A stretch of 64,000 bases of DNA from Fallopia convolvulus (lineage: Eukaryota > Streptophyta > Magnoliopsida > Caryophyllales > Polygonaceae). A program made the position numbers and the translations under genes. The notes beneath the pieces were generated by a model. That model saw nothing but the letters and a program-made list of their open reading frames with translations. It did no database searches and was not told where the DNA came from. The stretch spans positions 6,472,893 through 6,536,892 of the forward strand of contig OZ024727.1 of NCBI GenBank assembly GCA_964016875.1. The letters are read 5' to 3'. Position 1 is the first letter of the stretch. The number at the start of each line of letters is the position of its first letter. This document shows positions 10,851-23,011 of the stretch, in pieces.

Positions 10851-11792
10851 TTAGAGAGTTAACCCATAGGCTGCAAGCTTGTCAATTGTGATTTGATCAA
10901 TCTTGTTTGCCATTTCCTCCGATAAATAGTTTTTCCAGTCTCCAACTTTGGCTTTCCGAAAAAATGCGTCATTATTAATGGAAATGGAACCTTTTAGTTG
11001 ATACTCGCCATCCTTGTTCACCGACAAGTTGCTTAAGCTTTGAAAGCTACACATTTCAACAATTCTTGTTACCACGCCTTCATTCTCTTCTTCAATAGAG
11101 AATGGGTAGCCCATAAACTCCGCCAATCTTTTCAGGTGCTCCTCTATAGCACCATCCATCATCATATCCTCATACTTTAAGAACAAAATCTTGTCAGGGC
11201 GATCCAAAAATGCTTTCCAATACCCTAGCACATGGTCCCAGTAAGGCCCGAAAGTGGAAGCCCCACGACAAAAGAGGTCAAACGCCTCCTCTAGAGGTAT
11301 CAGGTCAGTGACATCCTTATTGAGACACATTTTATGAGCAAATTGCCAAAGGGAGACGAAAGCATCCTTAGGATCCCTGCATATGTACACCATCTTACAC
11401 TCTAAATCCAGGATCGAACAGGGTAAGTTTGTGTAAGGAAGGTGGGTAGAAACGAGAGGAAGATTGGGCTCTAGGGTTTTAAGGTTGCTTGAAGCAGGAG
11501 TCTCTAGAAAACGGATCAAGTCATGGGGATTTGTGAATCGGAGTGGGTTTTCGTCTCGAGTGAAACATGTTCGAGTTATGATGGCGAAGGACAAGGCCTT
11601 GAGCCAGGTGGTTCCGCACTTGGGGTTACAAGCGAGGATGATGTCCGTTGCTTGGGTTGGTTGCGATTGGGCTTCCATGGCTCCTCGTAGCCAAAATTCA
11701 TGGTACCAAAATCCTTGGTAGTAGTAGAGAGGGTAGTTATCGTCTGATATCCAACCATTCTCGGTAGGAAGTGCGGAGATTATATCATCCAT
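10851..11792 (-). CDS. Cytosolic sulfotransferase (SOT family), intact
   Basis: An intronless 313-residue enzyme expected to transfer sulfate from PAPS to a hydroxyl group of a small acceptor in the cytosol. All key motifs are present: the 5'-phosphosulfate loop CNPKCGTTWLKA (about residues 55-66), the catalytic histidine in STHLPY (H117), the 3'-phosphate site YICRDPKDAFVS (about 136-147) and the C-terminal KVGDWKNYL. Length and absence of introns fit plant SOTs. The acceptor cannot be read from sequence; flavonols, brassinosteroids, desulfoglucosinolates and hydroxyjasmonate are all used by relatives. Two further copies at 21599 and 28128, same strand, are broken, so this is the only apparently functional member here. 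An ATG at 11792 with MDDIIS is shared with the second copy. Confidence 0.94.
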   Translation of the reverse strand: MDDIISALPTENGWISDDNYPLYYYQGFWYHEFWLRGAMEAQSQPTQATDIILACNPKCGTTWLKALSFAIITRTCFTRDENPLRFTNPHDLIRFLETPASSNLKTLEPNLPLVSTHLPYTNLPCSILDLECKMVYICRDPKDAFVSLWQFAHKMCLNKDVTDLIPLEEAFDLFCRGASTFGPYWDHVLGYWKAFLDRPDKILFLKYEDMMMDGAIEEHLKRLAEFMGYPFSIEEENEGVVTRIVEMCSFQSLSNLSVNKDGEYQLKGSISINNDAFFRKAKVGDWKNYLSEEMANKIDQITIDKLAAYGLTL

Positions 11793-11860
11793 TTTTTTGT
11801 GGATCTATGAATTGGAATTGGTGCATGAGAGAAGTGACTAATATGTTTTTGGAGCTAGGG

Positions 11861-11870
11861 ATATTTATTA
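11861..11870 (-). promoter_or_regulatory. Possible TATA element of the sulfotransferase
   Basis: On the minus strand TAATAAATAT lies about 70 bases before the ATG. The same word at the same distance (22611-22620) precedes the second sulfotransferase copy, so the proximal promoter was duplicated with the gene. Confidence 0.45.
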
Positions 11871-12518
11871 GCGCCCAGATGATATCGCTAACTCTAGATG
11901 TTGGCCATGCTTTATAGTCGTGATTAGCTAGATCTAAATTGATTAGAAGATATGATGCATTATTTAATTAAGGTCTTATTAATGTGATTTACATTATTTC
12001 AATGTGTTTGTGACGTGGTGATTAGGTTACATTTACTTCATTTGGCCTATGAAAAGCTTTGTTTTTGTACTTCTATTTAGAAGGAGACATGTAGACTATT
12101 ATAATATGAAGAGGATTCGAACACACGGTTTTGTGGTCACGAATGTTATCACCTATTAGTCGGATTAGTGAGGCTTGATAAAATAAGCTTTGTTTTATCA
12201 CTTGGATTTTGATCAACTTTATATGTTTTTTCGAGTATTTAAGGCAATTAGGTAAGACTGAGTTGTGAGAATTTCTATAGAAACTTTTTTTATCGATCAA
12301 TTTTTTTTCATTTATTAGTTCAAAGGGGTGAAGGGTAACATAGAGAAAAAAAACACTTATTTTTAATAAAATCATCATGTAAATATTAGGTCATCTTATT
12401 TATTTGACAATTGAAAATTGAGAGATGCGACCACTAAGACAAAAAATTTCTTTTTTATTTTTCTATTAAGAGTTATTTGAGCCATTATAATGGGGTTAGT
12501 GATTTGAATTTGTGAATA
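11871..12518. other. Intergenic, upstream of sulfotransferase 1
   Basis: 11871-11960 is homologous to the DNA upstream of the other two sulfotransferase copies (shared GCTTTATAGTCGTGATTAGC). The rest is AT-rich without a gene. Confidence 0.5.
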
Positions 12519-14023
12519 CTAGTTGTACCCGTCGTACCATGTACGACTACGATTCGGTACATTATAAATTTTATAAATAGGATATTAATAAATAAAAATA
12601 TAATATAAATAATTTATTGATTGTATAATGTATAATTTCTTTAATCAATATAAATGATTAAATTTAATGTTGAGAATGAAGATATATTATTAAGATAAAA
12701 TAACTATATTTCTCATTTTCCTTTATGATATTTCATAGATATTTAATTAAAAAAGAATATAAAATGTGAATAAAAAAATTTATATATTCAAATATGGAAG
12801 AGATAAGAATTTAAAAAATAATAGTTAACTTAATAAATAATATATAATAAAGTATGAAAGATAAAGATAACTCAATTATATAAAATATTTAAATTTAATT
12901 TAAGATGGGACCACCAAACTCATTTTGTGTTTTGATAAAGTAAAGGTTAGATAAGATTATATATTATATTATTCATATTTTAAACTTTCCATGTACGTAA
13001 ATTTAGAGATTATCAAATATTTCAATATATCTATTAAATATTTTATTATCTATTTTATTAATTTTAAACAATATAAATATTTATCATTAATTTTTATTAT
13101 AAAATAAAATCAATATATATATAAATAAATTCTTCAAAAGATATATGCTAAAAGATTTATATTTATTTTAAAATATTTAAATACTTTATCTTTAATTTTA
13201 AATACTTGTATAAGAAAACTTTCAAAAGATATTGTTATACTAAATAGATATTTGTTTGATGTTAGAGATAAATTTAAATAATTAAAAAAGAATTTAATAG
13301 AAAGAAGTTATTATAAAAGAAATTGATATTATTGTTTTATATATGAGGTGGGGCCAGAATCGTTCTGGTGGCTCGAAAAGGGACAACTTTAATATATAGT
13401 TATAGATAAGTCAAAAAGAAAATTAAGGAAAAATAATGTATTTTTTTAATCAGAATTCAATTTAGGTAAGTAATTATCTAGATATTGAAAGTTCTATTTT
13501 TTTTATCAAAATTTCATTTAAGAGATAAATCTTTACATAAATAGATAAAAAGATAAAGATAGAATAATTTTTATTATTTTTAATTAAAATTCGAGTTTAA
13601 AAACTATTTTTCACATAAACCGATAGAAAATAATTTAATTGAAAAGGCTAAATTAATATAAATAAAAATTAATTTTAAATTTAAGGTGGAGCCAAAATTA
13701 ATGTTGTTGCTCGAAAAGTACAACTTTAATTAAAAAAAAATTAAGGAAAAGATAATGTTAGTAAATATCTAGATATTGAAATTTCTATTTTCTTATCAAA
13801 ATTTTCTTTAAGATAAATATTTTACCTGAATAGATAAAAAGATAAAGATAGAATTTTTTTTATTAAATTTCGAATTTAAAAACTATTTTCACATAAATAG
13901 ATAGAAAAGAATTTAATTGAAAAAGCTAAATTAATATAAATAAAAATTAATTTTTAAATTGAAGGTGGGGCTAGAATTAACGTGGTGGCTCGAAAAGGTA
14001 TAGCTTTAATATATAGTTATAGA
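12519..14023 (-). mobile_element. Non-autonomous Helitron, reverse orientation
   Basis: The 3' end on the minus strand is a short hairpin (TCGTACATGGTACGA) followed by a terminal CTAG next to a T, and the 5' end begins TCTATAACTATATATTAAAG next to an A, the hallmarks of Helitron ends and A/T target choice. Length 1505 bp, no coding capacity for a Rep-helicase. A second copy of the 5' terminal sequence lies inside at about 13375-13406, so the element carries two potential 5' ends. It is the close relative of the interrupted Helitron at 30094-48275. Confidence 0.82.
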
Positions 14024-14040
14024 TTATGTCATCGATATAA

Positions 14041-14940
14041 TCTATATATATATATATAAAAGACGCAAGCAATAAGGCCACCACGTTGCGCCACCTAGGA
14101 TTTTTCTACGTGTCGTTTCCACGTTAAGCCACCTAGGATTTCGCCACCTAGGATTTATTTTTGGAATTTATATATGTTGATATTATTTTAGGATAATATA
14201 GAAATAAGATAAATTAATCCATGAAAGATTCTATCTAAAATAAAGAGATTATCTATTATATATTAGGAATTATGATAGCTCTAAAATATTTTATCTAAAA
14301 TTAAAATAAATTATAGAATATTCGATATTATATATTCAGATAGATATATTAATTTATTTTTTACAATTAAATTTCTATCTATTTATATGAAAAAATTAAA
14401 TTCGAATTTTATTTAAAATTAAAGAAAATTATTTTATCTTTATTTTTTATCTAATTATGTAAAAGATTTATCTTAAATAAGTTTTGATAAAAATAAAACT
14501 TTCAATCTAGATAACTACTTGCCTAAATTGACTTTTGATATAAAAAATTACATTATATTTTACTTAATTTTTCTTTTTAATTATTTATGTAAATATAAAT
14601 GATTTTCTTATCATTAAAAAATCCATTCTTTATTTATATTTTTTCATCGTTTCTTATTAAGTATAGTTTTATTTTTTAAAGAATTGAATTTGATAAAAAA
14701 ACATTACAAGAATTTAAATTATTTTTACCTTTTTATATTTTTTGTAAATAATTCAAATAAGTTTTATTTATATTTTTGCATAAATAAATTATCATTAAGC
14801 CATGAAAATTATAATGAACTCACCTTAATAATTTTGGCTCCATTTCACAAGACACCAATTGTAAAATTTTATATCATATTCATTAAATAAATTAAGTATT
14901 AAATTCATGTAGTCGTGCAAGGCACGACGGGTATAGCTAG
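14041..14940 (+). mobile_element. Non-autonomous Helitron, forward copy 1
   Basis: Starts TCTATATATATATATAAAAG after an A and ends with the hairpin CGTGCAAGGCACG followed by GGGTATAGCTAG before a T. 900 bp, AT-rich, non-coding. It begins only 17 bp from the 5' end of the reverse Helitron, so the two lie head to head. Confidence 0.82.
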
Positions 14941-15423
14941 TTATATATATAGATGCAAACTAGTAAAAGTACTGGTACTTTGTACGAGTTTGGTTACATA
15001 TAAATAATTTATTTTATTATTTTCTATGTGAATATGAGCAAAATTGATATCCATACATATACATATATTTTTAAATTAAAGATCTATACATACACGATAA
15101 AAAAAAGTAATTATAGAGAGTTGAAAATAATATCTTATTATAATGAAAGGAAATAAATTAGCTTATAATTTTTTTTAAATTTGTACATATATTTTCAAAT
15201 TAAAAATCTATGGATATATGATAAAAAAAAGTTCAATTATAGATTACTTAATTTTTTTTGTCATGAAAATATGGATTTTAATATATAATTAATGAAGAAA
15301 ATGTTTAATTAATCAAGAAGGAATGAGATAAGAATGAGTCCAAGATTTGTTTTAAGAATATAAAGCGACATGTATGCGAATTAAATGTGAGGCTGGTACA
15401 TGGTAGAAAGGTCATTCTTTTAG
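14941..15423. other. AT-rich spacer
   Basis: AT-rich DNA with a small internal duplication (about 15060 and 15190 share a CATATATTTTYAAATTAAARATCTA-like segment). No gene. Confidence 0.35.
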
Positions 15424-15639
15424 TACAAAGCACGATTGGCGACTGAAGGCTTTCATAAGAAATATGGACTTGATTACCAGGATACTTTCAGTCCAGTTAT
15501 CAAACCCGTAACTGTTAGAATTGTCCTCATTCTTGTAGTCTCCAAACGTTAGAAACTTCGACAACTAGATGTTAATAAGGCCTTTCCCCAAGGCACATTA
15601 TACGAAGATATCTACATACAACAACCCCCGAGATTTGTC
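15424..15639 (+). pseudogene. Ty1/copia reverse transcriptase fragment
   Basis: A 72-codon stretch reads as the start of the copia reverse transcriptase: YKARLATEGF, the YGLDYQDTFSPVIKPVTVR block, LRQLDVNKAF and a PPRFV end. One TAG replaces the conserved tryptophan before KLRQLDV. The flanks are unrelated, so only this fragment of the element remains. Confidence 0.85.
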
Positions 15640-15820
15640 AGTAAGGAACAACTTGATCATATTTTATTTACTTAATTTCGTGTTAAAAAATTCATTAGTC
15701 GATGCTTCGATATTTATGGCAAATTAGGTGGTGGATAATAGTGATATTAATTACGTTAGACTGATATTAATGGCAAATTTCTTGTATAAGTATTCATCGC
15801 GCAAATTAGGTGGTGGATAA

Positions 15821-16797
15821 TCTATGTATATATATAAAAGACGCAAGGAATAAGGCCACGTTGAGTCACCTAGGATTTTCCTACGTGTCGTTCCCTCGTT
15901 AAGCCACCTAGGATTTCGCCACATAGGATTTTTTATTTTAGGAATTTATACATGTTGATATTATTTTAGGATAATATAGAAATAGAATAAATTAATCAAT
16001 GAAAGATTCTATCTAAAATAAAGATGTTATCTATTATATATTAGAAATTAGGATAGACCTAAATTTTTTTATCTAAAATTAAAATTAATTATAGAACATT
16101 AGATATTATATATTAAGATAGATATATTAATTTAGTTTTTCCAATGAAATTTCTATCTATTTATATGAAAAAAATTAAATTTGAATTTTATTTAAAATTA
16201 AAGAAAATTATTTTATCTTTATTTTTTATCTATTTATTTTAAAGATTTATCTTAAATAAATTTTTGATAAAAAATAGAACTTTCAATCTAGATAAGTACT
16301 TGCCTAAATTGACTTTTGATAATAAAAAATTTACGTTATCTTTTCCTTAATTTTCTTTTTAATTATTTATGTAAATATAAATGATTTTCTTATCATTAAA
16401 AAATTCATTCTTTATTTATATTTTTTCATCGTTTCTTATTAAGTATATTTTTAATTTTTATTCAAATATTTTTAAAGAATTGAATTTGATAAAAAAATAC
16501 AAGAATTTAGGTTATTTTTAACTTTTTATATTTTTTGTAAAATATTTTTAAAATTAAATGATTCTGATTCAAATAATTTTTATTTATATTTTTGTATAAA
16601 TAAATTATCATTAAGCTATCAAAATTATAGTGGGCTCACCTTAATAATTTTGACCCCGTTTTATATGACATAAATTGTAAAATTTTATATAATTTTTTTT
16701 CTAATAAATGATTTTTTATATTAAATTAAAATCATATTCATTAAATAATTAAGTATTAAATTCATATAGTCGTGCATGGCACGACGGGTATAACTAG
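15821..16797 (+). mobile_element. Non-autonomous Helitron, forward copy 2
   Basis: Same family as 14041-14940: starts TCTATGTATATATATAAAAG after an A, shares the GCCACCTAGGATTTCGCCAC-type leader, and ends with hairpin CGTGCATGGCACG and GGGTATAACTAG before a T. 977 bp, non-coding. Confidence 0.82.
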
Positions 16798-16847
16798 TAA
16801 TGATATTAATTACGTTAGAAGATAATAAAACTTTGTGTACCTAATAT

Positions 16848-17070
16848 GATTTCACTATCTTTTATTTTCCTAGATTAGTTGCATGATATCTTCTATAATT
16901 GATATGGTCTTTAGGCTCAAATATCATAGAAGCAATGAAAACAAACTTGTGTGTACTATTAATGAACGTAGAAATTACTTATATAAGAGATTCCAATTAA
17001 AATAGACCATATCAATTATAGAAGATCTATGAAAATAAAATATTGTGAAATCATATCATATCTTTCCTAA
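16848..17070. repeat. Inverted repeat with about 67-bp arms
   Basis: The sequence around 16848-16915 (TCTATAATTGATATGGTCT) reappears inverted at about 17002-17070 (AGACCATATCAATTATAGA). Only the right arm and what follows it are shared with the DNA upstream of sulfotransferase 2 (about 22770-22910). Confidence 0.7.
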
Positions 17071-18659
17071 GGACTAGGTAATCAAACTAATCTAACTTAA
17101 TTAATATCATTATTGGGTGGGGGACAAAGGCATTGTGACTTATGAATCGATTAATAAATGATAACGTTTCTCTATAAGAAGATAACGGATCCTAATTGGG
17201 CAGGAAATTTTTTAGTGTGTCTCGTTTCATATAGACTAGTTCATGATATGTGCCTTGTTTGAGAAATATTTTAAATAAAAATTGAAATATGTTAATTTAA
17301 ATATAATATAAGTATTATAATTTATATAATAAAAATAATATAACAAATAATTTAATTAAATATTACATATCTGAAATTTATTTTAATTATAATTATATAA
17401 TTTATTATTAAAATGTATTAAAATATTAACTTATGTTTAAAAACACTATTTTTAATATTTATTTAATAATTATAAAAAAGTTGACGCTCTTAATTCGTAG
17501 AGTTACTTGAACCCACTTCTTTCTCTAAACTACGATGTTTACATCCACTCTTTGTTTTTTGCCCTTCATGATCGCAATTGTAAATTGCTTCTAGCTGCTT
17601 TATATGTTAAATATTGATTGATTGTAACCAATAGAATTTCCCAAAAACCATAGTTGAATCAAAAGGAACTTCTTTGACAATGCTAATTCTCTTGCATGTT
17701 GGTCAGGCCCTGTAGGTGAATGATTTGAACAAGGCATCTTACAGTGACTAGTTAAAAAAGGCCAAATTTTGGATCATAATCTTAGCAAAATCCCCTTAGA
17801 TCTATCTGGTTTGCATCAACTTTTATTGAATCATCGTGGACAGAGCTCAAGTGGGCTCGACCAGTCAAAAAAAGGTTGCTCATAATTGGACTCTACATTA
17901 TTTAATTTAGCTATGCTCATGGCTAACCGTTTGCTTTTGAGGATTTTCTCATCTTCTAATACAACACCTATGAAAGTTTTTGAAGACTATTTTATGTTGT
18001 GGATTGTTTAATTTCGGTGTGGGAAACTACTAAGCACTTAAGAAGCACACAATGTGATAGCATTAGGACATGCTTCTTTCTTTTTGTTGTGTGCCTTTCT
18101 GGTGGCCTACACAATGTTTGTTGTATCACATCAGAAGAACACTATAGATTGAGTGCAAAATCCACCATGTAAACATATTTTAAAAGGGTTAAGTAAACAA
18201 AGATAGCTCTTGTCAAGTACACCTTTCCAAAGCCAACAATAAAGATGTGTGTGCCTCTGAAGGCGATCAAGAGAAGCTTTGTCAAAACATAAAAGACTTG
18301 CACTGAAAGGAACAAACAAAATTATCCCCAAAATGCATCAATTAACAATGACAAAGCCTCAATTGTAAGAAAATAAATCACATGAACTCGGAATTGAGAA
18401 CAACCATAGGTAGTTTTTGAGCTTATTCTCACTCAAGCTATGGTCTTGAAACCTGAACAAAGAATCAGCTCAAATAAGATCGAACAAACATATTATCAAT
18501 CTTCACAATTGATCAAACCCATAATTCAACCACATGCACTAACATTAAATCTAAAGCCTGAAAAGGCATGTCTAACCAAAATTAAGTGCGACGGGTGTGA
18601 GATTTCAGAGTCGACGAAGGAGTTGGGTCGATGAACGATAGAGGTTGGGAGTGGGGATG
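17071..18659. other. Non-coding DNA
   Basis: The first part (to about 17230) duplicates 22890-23150. The rest shows no gene; open frames such as 18131-18331 (-) and 18440-18634 (+) have no recognisable domain and lack neighbours in frame. Confidence 0.4.
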
Positions 18660-18882
18660 AACGATAGACGGGGTGGACCTTAGACCTCTACACACTGCCT
18701 TCTCACATGTCTAAATTCCATTTACAAAACCACTTCATTAGACTGGTTTTATCGCTGCTCTAGTAATACAACCTAAAAACCGCTGCACTGACCGCTTTAA
18801 TACGCATATCGCTGCATTAAACCGTTGCTTTAACTAGAACCGCAACAAAACATCGTTGCGTTTAGTCTTTAATCTAGTAGTG
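18660..18882. mobile_element. Probable CACTA transposon end
   Basis: The stretch ends TCTAGTAGTG, the complement of CACTACTAGA, a classic CACTA terminus. Before it, GCTGCATTAAACCGTTGC-type words repeat in both orientations, as in CACTA subterminal regions. No matching left end was found in the window, so this is probably a truncated element. Confidence 0.55.
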
Positions 18883-18989
18883 GGGTGTCTCGTTTAGAGA
18901 CCTTGTTCGGAATAGTATAGAATAGGGGTGTTGGACATAAGTCTTGAATCACCTCTTGATAACTTTATATGTGGGTCATGACTCTACTC

Positions 18990-19172
18990 TTACCCCGTTG
19001 ACTAAAGTCTTAAGCAATGTCGAAATAGGAAGGTTCATCTAAAGTCTTAAGCAATGTCACATGGAAAAGTTGGCTTAAGTCTTAGACAATGTCGAAATAG
19101 GAAGTTCATCTAAAGTCTTAAGCAATGCCACATGGAAAAGAAAAGTCAGCTAAAGTCTTTTGCTATGCCGCT
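18990..19172. repeat. Two-copy tandem duplication
   Basis: A unit of roughly 90 bp containing GTCTTAAGCAATGTC, CGAAATAGGAAG and CACATGGAAAAG occurs twice in tandem with minor differences, followed by a partial third start. Confidence 0.65.
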
Positions 19173-20520
19173 ATTCAAATTCACGAATTAGGATAAAGTT
19201 TGTTTCTATGCCTACATTCAAAATATCTAATAAGGCTAAAGGTTCTTCCTTATTAAATTCACTAGTTAAAGTATACCATGTAGAATATTGGAAATAATAA
19301 AGTTATCAGCCTACCGTGCGATTGGACACCAAATTTCTATGGTGTCTACTGCTAAAGAAATCTCGTATTTCTTTTCTACTCAACGATGATACCAACCTAT
19401 GTTCCGATAGAAACCCATCCTTATGGTGTCCTATCTCTAAAAGAAATTTCATAATTCTTCTCATGGGCAAGAGTGTTAATTTGTTTCCTAGTAAAACAAC
19501 ATTCTTATATCATCATACCTATCTTGGATTTTTTCGTAGCCTTCTCTCTATCGATAGAAGTACTAATTGTTGGATTATCGACCAATCACTATCATTTGGA
19601 GATCGATGCAAACATTTTTAGTTAGTACCTTAGTTTTCATTCACTTACTAGTCTTTCATTAGACCAACCCGTCCACCTTCTTTTCTTTTTCCCTCTTGCA
19701 TGTTCAAACATCAGGAAGCATAGGCGTGTTTCTCAAGGATCGAGGATTCGAAGGTAGACGCAGTAAAGGACATCTCGAGGAAGAATTCAACCTCTAAGTG
19801 ACGTATGTGAGAGATGGTACACGACTAAAGGTTTAGTTATCAAGAGTTGAAGATCAAGACAAGACAAGGTTGAAGGAAGGAAGAAATTTTCCCAAGAGCA
19901 AAGCATTGCACCAGCTCTTCCATTTTAAACCAAAGAACTCATCAGCATATGAGATACCCTTGAAGTACTCCATTCGGTAGGATTTTCGTGGCCGAAGCAC
20001 TTATTTGTTGGGGAGAAACTAATCCAATTCGGAGTTGTTGATGTTTATATTGATCTATCATAGAAGAAAATTTTGAATTCATTCTGATTAAGCTTCCACC
20101 CTATTAATCTGCAAATTCTTCTCAGATACAAGGAAATGATTCAGCTCCAGAGCCAAAGATCATAGTTCTCGAACGAGCAATCGAAAAGATTCTAGAGCAT
20201 CCTCGGGGTTAGGTATTGTTCTTCCAACGATCGTAGTATCAAGTACATCCTGGTGGGCTCTAATATGATCATATTTATAAGTAAGCATCTCTTGTAAAAT
20301 ATGAGCAACCCCAAATTTGAGTTTTACTTTCCGCTGCTACATCTTATGCAAATGAAATACTATTGTAAAGAACTATAGTTCCTTTTAATGAATAAAACTT
20401 CTGTTTTAAGTTCATTTTTCTTTAAGTAATGTATTTTAAGGCCTTGGGTGGTTTTGGGAGGATTAATCGGGGATCATTGACAGTAATATCCCTTATGATA
20501 AAAAAAATAGATGTGTTACA
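19173..20520 (+). mobile_element. Probable LTR ending at 20520
   Basis: The segment ends in TGTTACA and is followed four bases later by a perfect tRNA-Met-type primer-binding site, so at least its 3' part should be a 5' LTR. Its start cannot be placed because no second LTR is present. Confidence 0.5.
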
Positions 20521-20524
20521 ATTA

Positions 20525-20537
20525 TGGTATCAGAGCC
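20525..20537 (+). other. Primer-binding site (initiator tRNA-Met type)
   Basis: TGGTATCAGAGCC is the standard plant retrotransposon primer-binding site complementary to the 3' end of initiator tRNA-Met. No gag or pol follows; the interior is lost within a few hundred bases. Confidence 0.8.
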
Positions 20538-20879
20538 AAGTTTTTTTTTCAATCGAGTCTGTAACGATTTTCCTACAAGGGATAGACTTGTTCCATTCTA
20601 TTTCCAAAAAAAAAATTCAATTCGAATTTTTTAAAGAAAACTTCTAAGTTAGTTATTTCTAAGTTAGTTATTTTCGCTAAGAGTTTCAGAACCTTATCCA
20701 TTAGGAATTCCAAGACGATATTTTCTTAGAGCCAAAAGTTTTAAACTGAGCCTCTTCAAGCTTCTCTTACAATGATAATGTTAAAAATATATATTGAAAA
20801 TAAAAATCCGAGGATTAGAAGAGAAGAATCAATTCCGACAAAGTTTCTTCTTAAAAAAATGACCTATAAGAGCATCTTC
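20538..20879. other. Retrotransposon leader remnant
   Basis: AT-rich DNA after the primer-binding site with no recognisable gag. Open frames are short and without known domains. Confidence 0.4.
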
Positions 20880-21237
20880 GATGATGAATTTTTGGTTAAA
20901 TTTCTTATTTTTCTTTTTGAATGTTCTCTTTCTTCCATATCGGCATCTTATCCCTCATCCATGATATTCATAGCAATATCTTATCTATTTTTTTAATTTA
21001 TTTTCAAACAAAATTTTAAGATTTACACGAAATCATAAAAGATTTGTGGAAAAAGTTCCATTATAATATTTTTTTTTTGGCAAAGAAAGGAAAAGTTGTC
21101 AGTGATATTGTGCCAGACACAATATCAACTGCAAGAAACTCTTCCTAACACAATTTCTTCTTTATTCTGATTTTACAAACATTTTTTTTTCTTTTAAATG
21201 TTTTAAAACACTCTTAATCTCACCATTATAGATGCTC
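20880..21237. mobile_element. Tourist-like MITE
   Basis: 358 bp flanked by TAA (20877-20879 and 21238-21240). The left end, GAGCATCTTCGATGATG, and the complement of the right end, GAGCATCTATAATGGTG, form an imperfect terminal inverted repeat. TAA duplication fits the PIF/Harbinger superfamily. Confidence 0.65.
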
Positions 21238-21240
21238 TAA

Positions 21241-21598
21241 TACATAATGACAACAATTGAATGGATCCTTATATTATATATTGTTGGATAATATCACTAA
21301 TTTGTATTTATTTACTAAAAATATATATGACTTCTAGGCCAATTCGAATAACAATTGGTGGTTGCCTTGTTCTCATTTTTATATCCCTTGACCGATTCAT
21401 ATCCAAAAACTGGAAAATAATTTTATTCATCAATAAAATAACAAAATGACAAATCTAACAAATATAAATGGTGAAATATGTAATGAAAATTTGAGCTCAG
21501 TTGATAAGACTACATAGTACACTTATTTCGAAATTTTAACAAACACACACTGATCACACGTAAAATAATACACACAACTTATCTCGATGTACGATTAT
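21241..21598. other. 3' flank of sulfotransferase 2
   Basis: Homologous to the 3' flanks of the other two copies (shared ATATTGTTGGATAATATCAC near 21280 and a near-identical stretch near 27860). No gene. Confidence 0.6.
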
Positions 21599-22543
21599 TT
21601 AGAGAGTTAACCCATAAGCTCCAAGCTTATCAATCGTGATTTGATCAATCTTGTTTGCCATTTCTACCGTTAAATAGTTTTTCCAGTCTCCAACTTTGGC
21701 TTTCCGAAAAAAGGAGTCTTTAGTAACACAAACAGAACCATTTGAGCGATACTCGCAACTTTTGTTCACCGACAAGCTGCTCAAGCTTTGAAAGCTACAC
21801 ATTTCAACAATCCTTTCTATCATGCCTTTCTTCTCCTCTTCAATGGAGAACGGGTAGCCCATAAATTCCGCCAGCCTTTTCACATGCTCCTCTACGCCAC
21901 CCATCATATCCTCTTACTTTAAGAACAAAATCTTGTTAGGTTGATCCAAAAACGCTTTCCAATACCCTAGAACATAGTCCCAGTAGGGCCCGAAATGAGA
22001 AACCCCGCTACAGAAGAGGTCAAATGTCTCCTCCAAAGGTATTGGCTTGGTGACATCCTTATTGGGACGCACTTTATGAGCGAAGTGCCAATGGGAGACA
22101 AAAGCGTCTTTAGGATCCCTATATATGTACACCATCTTACACTCTAAATCCAGGATTGAACCAGGTAAGTTTGTGTAAGGAAGGTGGGTAGAAACAAGAG
22201 GAAGATTGGGTTCTAGGGTTTTACTGTTGCTTGAAGTTGTAGGAGCCTCTAGAAAACAGATTAAGTCATGGGGGTTTGTGAATCGGAGCGGGTTTTTGTC
22301 TTGAGTGAAATGGGTTCGAGTTATGATGGCGAAAGACAAGGCCTTGAGCCACGTGGTTCCACACTTGGGGTTACAAGCGAGGATGATGTCTACCCCTTGG
22401 GCTGGTTGTGATTGGGCATGGGCTTCTAAAGCTCCTCGTAGCCAAACTCTAGAGTACCAAAAACCTTGGTAGTAGTAGAGAGAGTAGTTATCATCGGATA
22501 GCCATCCCTTCTTTGTAGGAAGTGTGGAGATTATATCATCCAT
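21599..22543 (-). pseudogene. Cytosolic sulfotransferase, copy 2, single nonsense codon
   Basis: 314 codons align end to end with the intact copy, starting at MDDIIS and ending GLTL. The PAPS loop (CNPKCGTTWLKA), histidine motif (STHLPY), 3'-phosphate site (YIYRDPKDAFVS) and GDWKNYL are all kept. The only disabling change I see is codon 210 (21914-21916): the tyrosine of FLKYEDMM is TAA, giving a protein cut before the C-terminal third. With every other motif kept, the loss is recent, or the base is a sequencing error or a rare allele. An open frame extends 27 codons upstream of MDDIIS, but homology starts at MDDIIS. Confidence 0.9.
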
Positions 22544-22922
22544 TTTTTTTGGATTCATGAATTGGAATGGGTGAGACAAACAAGTGACTAATATGTGTTT
22601 GGAGCTAGATATATTTATTAGCACCCGGATGATATTGCTAACTCCAGCTGCTGGCCATGCTTTATAGTCGTGATTAGCTAGATCTAGATTGATTAAAAGA
22701 TATTGCTAACTCTAGCCTTTTGTTTTTGATACAATAGAGGGCTAGGAATTTTATTAGTTTTTAAGAGCCAAAGTCAAAACTTGTATGTATTATTAATGAA
22801 CATAGAAATTAATAATTTAAGAGATTCCAAAATAGACCATATCAGTTATAAAAGATATCTAGGAAAATAAAAGATAGAAAAACTATATCATATCTTTCTT
22901 AAAGACTAGGTAAACAAGCTAA
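22544..22922. other. Upstream DNA of sulfotransferase 2
   Basis: Contains the conserved TATA-like word at 22611-22620 and the shared GCTTTATAGTCGTGATTAGC block. From 22770 it duplicates 16930-17090. Confidence 0.55.
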
Positions 22923-23008
22923 GGGCATGTTTAGATCGCGCTTTATAATGCAAAAATTTGCATTATAATGCAGATTTTTGCATTAAAATGTGTGATCTAA
23001 ATAGGCCC
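22923..23008. mobile_element. 86-bp Tourist-like MITE with an empty site in the window
   Basis: Ends GGGCATGTTTAGATC and GATCTAAATAGGCCC are inverted repeats, flanked by TAA (22920-22922 and 23009-23011). The duplicated segment at about 17090 (ACTAATCTAACTTAATTAAT) has a single TAA and no element, which is a related empty site and confirms the boundaries. Confidence 0.85.
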
Positions 23009-23011
23009 TAA

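Noticed and set aside
22544..22624. Upstream start for sulfotransferase copy 2
   Set aside because: The 27 extra codons match untranslated DNA upstream of the intact copy, and homology begins at MDDIIS.
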